Source: Embleya scabrispora DSM 41855 (GTDB taxonomy: Bacteria > Actinomycetota > Actinomycetes > Streptomycetales > Streptomycetaceae). From it: a DNA stretch of 49,214 nt. Below, in pieces: positions 27,202 through 35,216 of this stretch. Position 1 is the stretch's first letter, and each line of letters begins with the position of its first letter. The translations under genes and the position numbers were made by a program. A model generated the notes under the pieces. It made no database searches and was not told where the DNA came from. It saw nothing but the letters and a program-made list of their open reading frames with translations. The stretch covers positions 1-49,214 of the forward strand of contig NZ_KB889707.1 of the NCBI RefSeq assembly GCF_000372745.1, given 5' to 3'.

Positions 27202-27207
27202 GGGGGT

Positions 27208-27795
27208 ATGGCTAAGACCACCACCTCGACCCAGGGGCTGCGCACGGCCATCGAGCGCAGCGGTTACTACCCGAGCCTCGTTGCCGACGCGGTCGAGTCC
27301 ACGATCGGCACCGAGCCGGTCGACGCTTTCCTGGTGCACCAGGAGACCACGTTCGATTCCAATGAGGTCCGCCGCCACATCACCGTTCTGGTGCTCACGC
27401 CAGGCCGTTTTCTGGTCAGCCACACCGATGAACACGCACCGGACGACACCTCGCCCACCCCGTACGCGACGACGTCCACCGAGACGGTGCGGATCGACCG
27501 CCTCGAGTCGGTGGTGGTCAGTCGCGTCGTGGGCAACCCCGCCGAGTACGTCCAGGGGGCCCCGCCGCGTGAAGCCGTGCTCACCATCGGGTGGGGCGCG
27601 GTCGGTCGGATCGACCTCGAACCGGCCGGATGCGCCGACCCGAACTGTGAGGTCGACCACGGCTACACCGGTTCGCTGACCGCCGACGACCTCTCGCTGC
27701 GGGTCAGCGAAGCCGCCGACGGCCCCGAAGCGGTCGAGCGCACCCTCACGTTCGCCCGTGCGCTGTCCGAGGCAGTGGCCGGCATCAACCAGTGA
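27208..27795 (+). CDS. DUF5998 family protein
   Basis: 195-aa soluble protein of the actinobacterial DUF5998 family, function unknown. Recognisable blocks are LRTAIERSGYYPSLVADAVE, VHQETTFDSNEVRRHITVLVLTP, TSPTPYATTSTETVRID, VLTIGWGAVGRIDLEPAGC and DPNCEVDHGYTGSLTADDLSLRVSEAADG. The three cysteine/histidine residues in the CADPNCEVDH segment could bind a metal. Its TGA overlaps the phosphodiesterase GTG by 4 nt, and the two genes are likely coexpressed and functionally linked. The ATG at 27208 follows CAGGAT by 6 nt. An upstream frame extension lacks family similarity. Confidence 0.85.
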   Translation: MAKTTTSTQGLRTAIERSGYYPSLVADAVESTIGTEPVDAFLVHQETTFDSNEVRRHITVLVLTPGRFLVSHTDEHAPDDTSPTPYATTSTETVRIDRLESVVVSRVVGNPAEYVQGAPPREAVLTIGWGAVGRIDLEPAGCADPNCEVDHGYTGSLTADDLSLRVSEAADGPEAVERTLTFARALSEAVAGINQ

Positions 27796-28958
27796 GTGCT
27801 TCCGTCTGGCTCGACGAACAACCCCCGGTCCCGTTGCCTCGCTACGGGACCGGGGCGCTGTCCGACCTGTTGCCCTCCATAGCCGCCTCCCTCGGCATGC
27901 CGGGGGAGGCGAACACACTCGGCCTCGCACCCGCGCGCGCCGCGTGCGTGTTCCTGATCGACGGTCTGGGTTGGGACCTGCTGCGAGCCCACCCGGTCGA
28001 GGCGCCGTATCTGCACTCGCTCCTGGGCACCTCGTTCGCGGGCAGCGGCCGGCCGCTGACGGCCGGCTTCCCGGCGACCACCGCGACCAGCCTCGCGTCG
28101 TTCGGCACCGGGCTCACTCCGGGGGTGCACGGACTGGTCGGCTACTCCGTGGCGGTACCGGGCGAGAACCGGCTGATGAACCAGCTGCGTTGGGTCGACG
28201 ACATCCGCCCGCGGGACTGGCAGCCGTACCCGAGCGTGCTGGAGCGGGCGGCCGCCGCCGGGATCACCGTCGCGCAGGTCAACGACGTGATCTTCGAGCA
28301 CACCCCGCTGACCAGGGCGGTGCTCGGCGGTGGTCGCTACGTCGGCGCCGAGTTCGGCGAACGCCGGGTCAAGGGCGTGCACCGGCAACTCGCCCAACCG
28401 GGCCCCGTGCTCGTGTACACCTACGCCAGTGAACTCGACCGCTGCGGCCACGGCATGGGCGTCGACTCGCCCGAGTGGCGCGCCGAACTGCGGCGGATCG
28501 ACGGCGTCGTCCGGGCGATGGCCGAGGGCCTGCCCGCGGATTCGGTCCTGTACGTGACCGCCGACCACGGCATGGTCGACGTGGCCCCCGAGCAGCGCGT
28601 CGACGTGGACACCGACCCCGGTCTGTCCGCCGGTGTCGCCCTTTTGGGCGGCGAGTCCCGGGCCCGGCACGTCTATACGCGTCCGGGCGCCGCCAAGGAC
28701 GTGCACGCGATCTGGGACGACATGCTCGGCGACCAGATGTGGGTGCTCACCCGCGACGAGGCGATCGAATCGGGCTGGTTCGGGCCGATCGTCGAGGATC
28801 GGGTGCGGGCGCGCATCGGCGACATCGTCGCGGCGGCCTTCGGCGACATCGCGGTGGTGGCCTCCCGGCGCGAGCCGGGCGAGTCGCGACTCACCGGCGT
28901 GCACGGGTCGATGACCTCGGCGGAACAGTTGATTCCGCTCCTGGAGGTCCGTGGATAA
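27792..28958 (+). CDS. Alkaline phosphatase superfamily phosphodiesterase (nucleotide pyrophosphatase-like)
   Basis: 388-aa enzyme of the alkaline phosphatase/NPP superfamily. The metal-site and nucleophile signatures are VFLIDGLGWD (first Asp), FPATTATSLASFGTGL (nucleophilic Thr), ELDRCGHGMGVDS (Asp and His), VTADHGMVDV (Asp-His) and LTGVHGSM (final His), which together build a two-zinc site. It likely hydrolyses a phosphodiester or pyrophosphate; the substrate is unknown. No signal peptide is visible, so a cytoplasmic location is expected. GTG 27792 overlaps the DUF5998 stop (GTGA). The gene is closed by a perfect 21-bp hairpin. Confidence 0.87.
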   Translation: MSASVWLDEQPPVPLPRYGTGALSDLLPSIAASLGMPGEANTLGLAPARAACVFLIDGLGWDLLRAHPVEAPYLHSLLGTSFAGSGRPLTAGFPATTATSLASFGTGLTPGVHGLVGYSVAVPGENRLMNQLRWVDDIRPRDWQPYPSVLERAAAAGITVAQVNDVIFEHTPLTRAVLGGGRYVGAEFGERRVKGVHRQLAQPGPVLVYTYASELDRCGHGMGVDSPEWRAELRRIDGVVRAMAEGLPADSVLYVTADHGMVDVAPEQRVDVDTDPGLSAGVALLGGESRARHVYTRPGAAKDVHAIWDDMLGDQMWVLTRDEAIESGWFGPIVEDRVRARIGDIVAAAFGDIAVVASRREPGESRLTGVHGSMTSAEQLIPLLEVRG

Positions 28959-28969
28959 CCGGGTCCGTA

Positions 28970-29015
28970 CACGTCGAGGGGACGGTCTCCGTGTGGAGAC
29001 CGTCCCCTCGACGTG
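28970..29015. terminator. Bidirectional terminator with a perfect 21-bp stem
   Basis: Positions 28970-28990 pair without mismatch with 28995-29015 around a GTGT loop. It begins 11 nt after the phosphodiesterase stop and 13 nt beyond the stop of the convergent 29-aa gene. Confidence 0.9.
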
Positions 29016-29028
29016 AACCGGGGCCCGC

Positions 29029-29118
29029 TCAGGCCTGGTTGCGCTTCTTGGACGCCACGAGCGTGGCGACGCCCGCGGCGGCGGCGAGCAGCAGGACGAT
29101 CTTGAACAGCTTGCCCAT
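29029..29118 (-). CDS. 29-aa single-helix membrane peptide
   Basis: A very short gene: Met-Gly-Lys, then a hydrophobic helix (LFKIVLLLAAAAGVATLVA), then a basic, polar tail (SKKRNQA). It would span the membrane once with the basic end in the cytoplasm. Evidence that it is real: GAGGGGG about 9-10 nt before the ATG at 29118, GC-biased third positions, and a strong bidirectional terminator just past its stop that would otherwise have no minus-strand gene to serve. I do not know a function. About 240 bp upstream is free for its promoter. Confidence 0.65.
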   Translation of the reverse strand: MGKLFKIVLLLAAAAGVATLVASKKRNQA

Positions 29119-29355
29119 GGAAATGGACCCCCTCGATGGTCGGACGAAGATGCGTCTCCCGACCGGGAAGGCCGCGGGCGACGTGTTCCGTGTGTACGTA
29201 GGCGCACGGATGCCCGCCGATCCCGGACCCCGTTTCCGGACGGGAGCCCGTCGAACTCGACTCTACGTCACCTGTTTGGCTCAAGGGTGCAGTGGTTTCC
29301 GGTCGGAGTGGCAAGCCTGTTCCGGGGCGCCGGCCGCGCATTCGGATCAGGCGGG

Positions 29356-30135
29356 CTATTGCGGATCATTCGGATTCGACGCCACCGCGATCACGTTGAA
29401 CACCGCGCCCTGCGGATCCCGCGCCGCGGCCACCCGGCCGTAGGGCGACTCCTCCGGGCCACGCAGCACCTTGCCGCCCAGCTCGTCCACCCGGTCCACG
29501 GTCTCGTCCGCGTCGCCCACCGCGAAGTACGTCGCCCAGTGCGGCGGCGGGCCGTTGCGTACGCCCGCTACGCCGCCGCGCGGCTCGCCGCCGACGTGGA
29601 ACGTCGCGTAGTCGAAGTCGGCGTCGGACATGTCCTCGTAGGTGAAGTCGAACACCGCCGCGTAGAACTGTTTGGCCCGCGCGCTCTGCGGCGTGTACAG
29701 CTCGTTCCACACCACCGCGCCGGGCTCGTTGACCACACCCGCGCCGTTGTGGTCGCCCGCCTGCCATACGCCGAACACACCGCCCGTGGGGTCGGCGGCC
29801 ACCGCCATCCGGCCGAACGTCAGCACGTCCATCGGCGACACGATCACCGTGCCGCCGGCCGCGCGGACCCGGTCGATCACCGCATCGGCGTCGTCCGCCG
29901 CCAGGTAGGTGGTCCACGCGGGCTGTCCCTCCTGTCCGGGTCTGCGCCCCATCAGGCCGGCGACCGGACGGCCGCCGAGCGTGCAGGTCGTGTAGTGGCC
30001 CACCTCGGCCGGCCCGATCTCCCCCTCCCAACCGAACAAACCGCGATAGAAGGCCAGTCCGGCCTCGACGTCGGGTACGCCCAGGTCCGCCCAGCACGGC
30101 ACGCCGGTGGGATACCGCGAGGTCCACTCGCTCAT
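29356..30135 (-). CDS. Double-domain VOC family protein
   Basis: 259-aa protein with two tandem VOC domains (about 10-125 and 138-253). Each has the opening pattern GVPCWADLGVPDVEAGLAFYRGLFGW or NELYTPQSARAKQFYAAVFDF-like, and an end such as DPTGGVFGVWQ or DPQGAVFNVI. Two fused domains replace the dimer used by single-domain members. Metal-type His/Glu residues are partly present (GHYTTCT). Related streptomycete proteins are annotated as hydroxylases or glyoxalase-like, without strong evidence. ATG 30135 is preferred to the GTG one codon earlier because AGGAGG then lies 5 nt upstream. It is divergent from the sulfurtransferase gene. Confidence 0.85.
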   Translation of the reverse strand: MSEWTSRYPTGVPCWADLGVPDVEAGLAFYRGLFGWEGEIGPAEVGHYTTCTLGGRPVAGLMGRRPGQEGQPAWTTYLAADDADAVIDRVRAAGGTVIVSPMDVLTFGRMAVAADPTGGVFGVWQAGDHNGAGVVNEPGAVVWNELYTPQSARAKQFYAAVFDFTYEDMSDADFDYATFHVGGEPRGGVAGVRNGPPPHWATYFAVGDADETVDRVDELGGKVLRGPEESPYGRVAAARDPQGAVFNVIAVASNPNDPQ

Positions 30136-30233
30136 CACTGCCTCCTCGGGCAGACGCCGACAATTCGGGACGATTCGAAACCGATGCTGCCACCCGGGTC
30201 GGGCATGTGCTCGTCGGTGACCGCCGCACGAGG

Positions 30234-30239
30234 CAGGAT
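30234..30239 (+). promoter_or_regulatory. CAGGAT box before the sulfurtransferase gene
   Basis: CAGGAT ends 6 nt before the ATG at 30246, either a leaderless -10 element or an AGGA ribosome site. Confidence 0.4.
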
Positions 30240-30245
30240 GCGGGT

Positions 30246-31088
30246 ATGAGTTCCCTGATCAAGGCGGCCGACCTGGCCGCAGCCCTGGACAGTTCGTCGC
30301 CGCCGCTGGTGCTCGACGTCACCTGGCAACTCGGCGGGCCGCCCGGAATCGATTCCTACCGGATCGCCCACGTGCCCGGCGCCCGCTTCGTCGACCTGGC
30401 CACGGAGTTGTCCGGACCGCACACCCCCACCGGCGCCGGAGGCCGGCACCCGATGCCGGAGCCGGCCGCGTTCGGCGCGGCCATGCGTCGCCTGGGGATC
30501 GCCGCGGAGACCGACGTGGTGGTCTACGACGGGGGCCAGAGCGTCGCCGCCGCGCGGGCGTGGTGGCTGCTGCGCTACTTCGGCCACGACCGGGTGCGGG
30601 TGCTCGACGGCGGCTTCGCGGCCTGGACGGCGCAGAACCTGCCGGTCACCGACGTGGTGCCCGGTCCCGCCGAGCCGGGCACGTTCGTGCCGCGTCCGGG
30701 CGGGATGACGCGGCTGGACGCGGACGAGACCGCGGCGCTGGTGGCCGCCGGCGGCGTGCTGCTGGACGCGCGTGCCGGCGAGCGCTTCCGCGGCGAGAGC
30801 GAGCCGATCGACGCGAAGGCCGGCCACATTCCCGGCGCGACCAGCGCGCCCGCGACCGAGTACACGCACCCCGACGGCCGGTTCCGCGAACCCGCCGAGC
30901 TGAAGGAGTACTTCGCCGCCCGGGGCGCGGTGCACGGTGCGCGGGTCGCCGCGTACTGCGGCTCCGGCGCGACTGCGGCGCACGAGGTGCTGGCCCTGTC
31001 CCTGGCCGGTGTCCCGGCCGCGCTGTACGCCGGGTCCTGGAGCGACTGGATCACCGATCCGCAGCGCCCGGTGGCCACCGGCGAGTAG
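30246..31088 (+). CDS. Sulfurtransferase with two rhodanese domains (3-mercaptopyruvate/thiosulfate type)
   Basis: 280-aa two-domain rhodanese. The N-terminal domain (about 1-135) contains IAHVPGARFVDL and VVVYDGGQSVAAARAWW but lacks the catalytic Cys. The C-terminal domain has AGHIPGA and the active-site loop starting at Cys238, CGSGATAAH. The CGSG-type loop is closer to 3-mercaptopyruvate sulfurtransferases than to CRKG thiosulfate enzymes. It transfers sulfane sulfur to cyanide, thioredoxin or other acceptors in the cytoplasm. ATG 30246 is chosen for the CAGGAT box. A hairpin terminator is shared with sepH. Confidence 0.88.
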   Translation: MSSLIKAADLAAALDSSSPPLVLDVTWQLGGPPGIDSYRIAHVPGARFVDLATELSGPHTPTGAGGRHPMPEPAAFGAAMRRLGIAAETDVVVYDGGQSVAAARAWWLLRYFGHDRVRVLDGGFAAWTAQNLPVTDVVPGPAEPGTFVPRPGGMTRLDADETAALVAAGGVLLDARAGERFRGESEPIDAKAGHIPGATSAPATEYTHPDGRFREPAELKEYFAARGAVHGARVAAYCGSGATAAHEVLALSLAGVPAALYAGSWSDWITDPQRPVATGE

Positions 31089-31124
31089 CGACCGAGCCCA
31101 GGCCCGGCCGTTTCGGGCAACGAA

Positions 31125-31155
31125 AGAGCCGAGGGCCCGACGGACCCTCGGCTCT
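31125..31155. terminator. Bidirectional terminator between sulfurtransferase and sepH
   Basis: An 11-bp stem AGAGCCGAGGG (31125-31135) with CCCTCGGCTCT (31145-31155) between convergent genes. Confidence 0.85.
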
Positions 31156-31176
31156 CCTCGTATCCGTACGCGTCGA

Positions 31177-32268
31177 TCACTCGCGGCGTTTGCGCCTGCT
31201 CCCGAACACGATCTCGTCCCAACTGGGCACGGTGGCCCGGCGGCCGGGGCGCACGCCGTCGGCCTCGGCCTGCCGGTCGGTGCTGCCGACCAGGCGCTCG
31301 CGGTGCGGGCCGACCACGCCGCGCGGCACCAGGACGTTCTCGTACGCGCTGCCCGCGCCCGCCGCCGCGGCGGGGGCCTGGGTCTCCTCTTCCTCGATCG
31401 GTTCGGCGCGCTCGGGGCGTTCCGACCGCTCGGCGCGTTCGATCCGCTCGGCGCGTTCGACGCGTTCGATTCGCTCCGGGCGTTCGGCGCGCTCGGACCG
31501 CTCGATGCTGCCCACGCGCGGGCGTTCGGCCAGTGCGGTCACGTCGATGCGCATCGGACCGGGGGAGACCGACTGGGTCTGCGGTTCGCCGCGCAGCCCC
31601 GGGACCGCGTCCAGCAGGCTGGTGATCGCGTCGTCGTCGCTCTCGCGCGGGATGGTGGCCAGGCGCGGCCGAAACGGGAACGGGGTCTCCGACGCCGCCG
31701 GGTGTTCGCCGATCAGCGAACGGGCCTCGTCGTCGTTCGTGGTGACCAGCCGCCGGGGCGGATCGAAGCTCCAACTCGCGGAGCGCATCTCGCCGTCGGC
31801 GCGGTAGAGCAGCAGGATCTCCCAGCTGCCGTCGTCGCGGCGCCACGAATCCCACTGCACGGACTCGGAGTCCGCGCCGCGCAGGTGCAGGCGTTCGGTG
31901 ACGATCTCGCCGAGCAGTGGGCCGGTGGTCTCGCCCTGGCGGCGGATGGGGGTCTTGCGGGCGCGCTCGGCCATGAACGCGCGTTCGGCGAGCACCGGAC
32001 CCTCGAATCGCCGCACGCGGTCGACCGGGATGCCGGCGAGCTGTGCGACCTCCTCCGCGGTGGCACCGGCCCTTATCCGGGCCTGGATGTCACGCGGACG
32101 CAACTGGCTTTCGACTTCGATCTCGATCTGGCCGAGCCTGGCGCGGTCGCCCCTGACGGCGGCACGAAGCCGTTCGTCGATGGGCAACATGTACTCAGTG
32201 CCGTCGGCAGCCTTCAGCACCAACCGTGTGCCGTCGTTGCTGACGGCCACGACACGCAGTTCGGGCAT
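31177..32268 (-). CDS. sepH: Septation protein SepH
   Basis: 363-aa cell-division protein (formerly DUF3071). SepH binds FtsZ directly and promotes assembly of division septa in streptomycetes. The N-terminal domain begins PELRVVAVSNDGTRLVL. A helix-turn-helix lies around residues 60-100 (ARIRAGATAEEVAQLAGIP), the region tied to FtsZ stimulation. After about residue 165 the protein is disordered, includes 11 consecutive Glu-Arg-X tripeptides (256-288), and ends with the conserved VPSWDEIVFGSRRK tail. ATG 32268 has GGGAGG 7-8 nt upstream. It is divergent from an uncharacterised membrane protein, with 454 bp between them. Confidence 0.93.
   Translation of the reverse strand: MPELRVVAVSNDGTRLVLKAADGTEYMLPIDERLRAAVRGDRARLGQIEIEVESQLRPRDIQARIRAGATAEEVAQLAGIPVDRVRRFEGPVLAERAFMAERARKTPIRRQGETTGPLLGEIVTERLHLRGADSESVQWDSWRRDDGSWEILLLYRADGEMRSASWSFDPPRRLVTTNDDEARSLIGEHPAASETPFPFRPRLATIPRESDDDAITSLLDAVPGLRGEPQTQSVSPGPMRIDVTALAERPRVGSIERSERAERPERIERVERAERIERAERSERPERAEPIEEEETQAPAAAAGAGSAYENVLVPRGVVGPHRERLVGSTDRQAEADGVRPGRRATVPSWDEIVFGSRRKRRE
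31405..31503 (-). repeat. 9-bp-period tandem repeat coding for (Glu-Arg-X)11 in SepH
   Basis: Eleven tandem codon triplets for Glu-Arg-X, where X is Ser, Ala, Pro, Ile or Val, at SepH residues 256-288. Codon choice varies between units, so this is an old or selected protein-level repeat rather than a fresh DNA expansion. Confidence 0.85.
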
Positions 32269-32722
32269 GGGGACCTCCCGGGTGGTGCCTGCCGACGTCA
32301 CCTGCGTCGTTGCTCCCGCTACGAGTGTGACCTGCCCAGCCTCGGCATGGCCACAACCTGACCGAGTTGTCCGGCGTGTCGGATTTATTACCTGACTGGC
32401 CGAATTGCCTTGGTTACACCATTTCGGGTAGATACCGGGGCGGCGCCCCACCCTGACCTCTGCGGTCGGTCGCCTCCCCCTTCGCGCACAGGTCTTTCCG
32501 GAACCTGGCGTGAACAGTACTCCATTCGGGGGCTCTACCGGGACACACCGCGCCGCATCGGCGCGTCCCGTTCGGACGAGTCGTTTTCGGCCGTCCGGGG
32601 TGATGTCGATCACAAGATTGGGCCGATCGGAACGATGTGGATGGGCCGTTCAGTCGTAACCAGGGTGAAGTCCTGTTTTTCATGATTAACCACCGTCCGA
32701 GCGCGGACGGGCAAGGAAAGTG
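32269..32722. other. Divergent intergenic region sepH / membrane protein
   Basis: 454 bp, locally richer in A+T than the genes. It has an AT patch near 32385-32395 suited to a sepH promoter, a possible plus-strand promoter (TTGCCT at 32405-32410, 18-nt spacer, TAGATA at 32429-32434), and a Crp-like palindrome at 32600-32614. No convincing gene was found in it. Confidence 0.45.
32600..32614. promoter_or_regulatory. Crp-like palindrome upstream of the membrane protein gene
   Basis: GTGAT-GTCG-ATCAC (32600-32613) followed by A matches the GTGA-N6-TCAC core of cAMP-receptor-protein sites, with perfectly complementary arms. It is about 110 nt upstream of the 32723 start and about 330 nt upstream of sepH. 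Confidence 0.45.
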
Positions 32723-33673
32723 ATGCCGGAAAGGACCGAGAATGATCGTCGCCGAATCGATGTCAACGTGGTGCAGGTTGTGGGCAGTGCCCTGGCGGCC
32801 ATCTCCTCGGCGTTCCTGCTCTCCACGCTCGGCGTCGCCGGGACGGTGATCGGCGCCGCGCTCGCGAGCGTGGTGGCAACGGTCGGAAGCGCGGTCTACG
32901 TACACCTGTTCCGGCGCACCGGCGAGCAACTGCGCGACGTGCGGGCGACGCTGAGCCCGCCGCACGAAGGCGGCCCGAGCCCGGACCCCACCGCGGTGCC
33001 GGATCGACCCACCGGCGTGGCCCAACGGCGACCGGCGAACGACGAGACGATGGTGCTGCCGGTCGGCGACTACGAGCGCATCGGCCCGAGTCCGGGTTCG
33101 CCGGGCGGCGCGTCCCGGGGCGAGACACCGTCCGACGGCTTCGCCGACCGACGGGTGTGGCTCGGCCGATCGCTGGTGGGGGCGGTGCTCGTGTTCGTCG
33201 TGGCGATGGGCGTGGTGACGCTCGCCGAGACCGCCATCGGCCGCTCGTTCGCGAGCCTGTTCGGCCACGGCGACGCGGGCGGCTCGACCATCTCGCGCAT
33301 CGTCGAGGACCGGCCCGCCCGGCACGACACGCCCGAGTCGCCGACCGGTTCGACCCCGAACCCGACCGGCACCGGCACGTCGGCGCCCACCCGAAGCCCC
33401 GGTACCGACGACAAGGGCACCTCGGGCGGGCCCGGCGGCGATGGCGCGACCCCGGCGCCCTCGACCACCCCGACCACGCGCCCGAGCAACACCCCCTCGC
33501 CCGACCCGACCGGCTCCCGCCCGCCGACCACGGCCCCACCCGCGACCACACCGCCCGGCGGCTCGGGCGGCGGCGCGGCGAACGGCGGCGCCGCGGCGGG
33601 CAACGACGCGGCCGGCAGCGCCCGGGGCGCGGCGCACAGCGACCCGAAGTCGAACACGGGCTCCCGGTCGTGA
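32723..33673 (+). CDS. Membrane protein with a Pro/Thr/Ser-rich C-terminal tail, unknown function
   Basis: 316-aa protein with no family I recognise. Residues ~15-55 form one or two hydrophobic helices ([18 protein letters not shown] and a Gly/Ala/Val segment). A hydrophilic loop follows, then another helix at ~148-168 ([18 protein letters not shown]). The last ~120 residues are low-complexity Pro/Thr/Ser/Gly, typical of wall-spanning or surface-exposed tails in actinomycetes. The topology suggests an extracellular C-terminus. ATG 32723 is preferred to GTG 32720 because AAGGA lies 5 nt upstream. A Crp-like palindrome lies in the upstream gap, and a long hairpin follows the gene. Confidence 0.68.
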   Translation: MPERTENDRRRIDVNVVQVVGSALAAISSAFLLSTLGVAGTVIGAALASVVATVGSAVYVHLFRRTGEQLRDVRATLSPPHEGGPSPDPTAVPDRPTGVAQRRPANDETMVLPVGDYERIGPSPGSPGGASRGETPSDGFADRRVWLGRSLVGAVLVFVVAMGVVTLAETAIGRSFASLFGHGDAGGSTISRIVEDRPARHDTPESPTGSTPNPTGTGTSAPTRSPGTDDKGTSGGPGGDGATPAPSTTPTTRPSNTPSPDPTGSRPPTTAPPATTPPGGSGGGAANGGAAAGNDAAGSARGAAHSDPKSNTGSRS

Positions 33674-33678
33674 CGCGG

Positions 33679-33726
33679 CCGGGCCCGGCCCGGCGATCCC
33701 GTCGGGATCGGCCGGGCCGGGCCCGG
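33679..33726. terminator. Bidirectional terminator after the membrane protein gene
   Basis: About 22 bp of stem: 33679-33694 pairs with 33711-33726, then GATCCC (33695-33700) with GGGATC (33704-33709), with one bulged G at 33710 and a 3-nt loop. Confidence 0.85.
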
Positions 33727-33737
33727 GGCGCCGCGGC

Positions 33738-35066
33738 TCAGTCGCCCAGCACCCGACGCAGGTAGTCGTTGCCGAAGCGGCGCTCCGGATCCACCCGGTT
33801 CCGCAGCGCCGTGAAGTGGGCGAACCTCGGGTAGAGCTTCGCGAAGTAGTCCGCGTCGCGGGTGTGCATCTTTCCCCAGTGCGGGCGCCCGCCGTGCCCG
33901 ACCATGATCTTCTCCACCTCGGTGAAGTACCGCTCGTGCGGCGTGCCCTTGTACATGTGCACCGCGATGTAGGCGGTGTCGCGGCCGTACGCCGTGGACA
34001 TCCACAGATCGTCCGCCGGGGCCACCCGCACCTCGACCGGGAAGCTGATCGGCAGACCGGCGGCCTCGACGAACGCGCGCACCTCGGCCAGCGCCGACGT
34101 CGCCGCCTCGCGCGGCAGGGCGTACTCCATCTCGATGAAGCGCACCCGGCGCGGGCTGGTGAACACCTTGTGCGAGGTGTCCGAGTAGGTCCGCGCCGAC
34201 AACGCGCGGCTGGACAGCCGCGCGATCGACGGCACCGTCTTCGGCGCCCGCCTGCCCACCCGGCAGGCGAGCGAGAAGACGCCGTTGGACAACAATTCGT
34301 CGTCCAGCAGGAAACGCGCCTTCGAGAGCGGCTTCGCAGGTCCCTCGATCCGGTTGTTGCGCTTCACGTTGCAATTGTCGGTGTGCGGAAACCAATAGAA
34401 CTCGAAATGCTCGTTGTCGGCGCACAACGCGTCGAATTCGGCCAGCACCGCGTCGAACTTCATCGGTTCCTCGCGCGCCTCCAGCAAAAAGCTCGGCTCC
34501 ACCGCGAACGTCAGTGCGGTCACGATGCCCAGCGCGCCCAGACCCACCCGGGCGCCCGCGAACAGTTCCGCGTTCTCGGTCGGCGAGCACGTGGTGATCT
34601 CGCCGTCCGCCAGCACGATCTCCATGCCCCGGATCTGCGCCGCCAGCGAGCCGGACGCCCGCCCGGTGCCGTGCGTGCCGGTAGAGGTGGCGCCCGCCAG
34701 GCTCTGCACCGCGATGTCGCCCATGTTGGTGAGCGCCAGGCCGTATCCGGCGAGCAGCGTGTTGAAGTCGCTCAGCCGCATCCCGGACCCGACCGTGACG
34801 GTGCCCGCCGCGCGGTCGAGCGCGTGCACCTGGGTCAGCCCCTCCGGCCGGATCTGCACTCCGTCGGTGACCGCGACCGAGGTGAACGAGTGCCCGGCGC
34901 CGACGGCCTTGACCGCGAGACCCTGCCCGGCGGCGCGGCGCACGGCGGCCGAGATCTCCTCGGCGGACCTCGGGGTGAGCACCGAGTGCGGCCGAGCGGA
35001 CTGGTTCCCGGACCAGTTCCGCCAGGTGGGGGGCGTCTTGGAGACGACGGGGGTGGCGCTACTCAA
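33738..35066 (-). CDS. FAD-linked sugar-lactone oxidase (D-arabinono-1,4-lactone oxidase family)
   Basis: 442-aa oxidase of the VAO/aldonolactone oxidase group. The N-terminal FAD-binding domain has [20 protein letters not shown], the GAGHSFT motif in which the His is often the covalent flavin attachment site, and [14 protein letters not shown]. The C-terminal D-arabinono-lactone oxidase domain ends [10 protein letters not shown]-like, then [20 protein letters not shown]. It oxidises sugar lactones or related polyols using O2; the true substrate is unknown. The TTG start at 35066 is supported by AGGAGG 7 nt upstream. It is divergent from ferrochelatase across about 150 bp. Confidence 0.88.
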   Translation of the reverse strand: MSSATPVVSKTPPTWRNWSGNQSARPHSVLTPRSAEEISAAVRRAAGQGLAVKAVGAGHSFTSVAVTDGVQIRPEGLTQVHALDRAAGTVTVGSGMRLSDFNTLLAGYGLALTNMGDIAVQSLAGATSTGTHGTGRASGSLAAQIRGMEIVLADGEITTCSPTENAELFAGARVGLGALGIVTALTFAVEPSFLLEAREEPMKFDAVLAEFDALCADNEHFEFYWFPHTDNCNVKRNNRIEGPAKPLSKARFLLDDELLSNGVFSLACRVGRRAPKTVPSIARLSSRALSARTYSDTSHKVFTSPRRVRFIEMEYALPREAATSALAEVRAFVEAAGLPISFPVEVRVAPADDLWMSTAYGRDTAYIAVHMYKGTPHERYFTEVEKIMVGHGGRPHWGKMHTRDADYFAKLYPRFAHFTALRNRVDPERRFGNDYLRRVLGD

Positions 35067-35203
35067 CGGGTTCCTCCTGGGGTCGCCGTGGGATCAGCCG
35101 GACATTACTCGCCGGTCATCGGAGCGGGAAGGGGTCGCGCACGGTTGCGCCGCAACTCACGCCCGCGCGGGTGGGGCGTTGGGGAAGACGGGGGCCGCGA
35201 TGC

Positions 35204-35209
35204 GAGGAT
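35204..35209 (+). promoter_or_regulatory. GAGGAT box before the ferrochelatase gene
   Basis: GAGGAT ends 7 nt before the ATG at 35217. It is consistent with a leaderless -10, but AGGA may instead serve as the ribosome site. Confidence 0.4.
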
Positions 35210-35216
35210 CACGGGC

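Larger units (their letters stand above)
26591..27207. other. Non-coding region with two large hairpins
   Basis: 617 bp between the Pat and DUF5998 genes. No reading frame on either strand has convincing protein character. It holds two strong inverted repeats (26697-26748 and 26891-26922, listed separately) and a CTCTCGAGAG palindrome at 26982-26991. The last 20 bp hold the DUF5998 start signals. The first hairpin could terminate the Pat transcript; the second has no obvious role. Confidence 0.6.

Noticed and set aside
32410-32685. 91-codon plus-strand frame in the sepH upstream gap
   Set aside because: No family character, Arg/Ser-rich composition, and it crosses the regulatory palindrome; no ribosome site.
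33441-35216. Open frame extending the ferrochelatase upstream by almost 600 codons
   Set aside because: It passes antisense through the lactone oxidase and a terminator hairpin; the ferrochelatase family start is at 35217.
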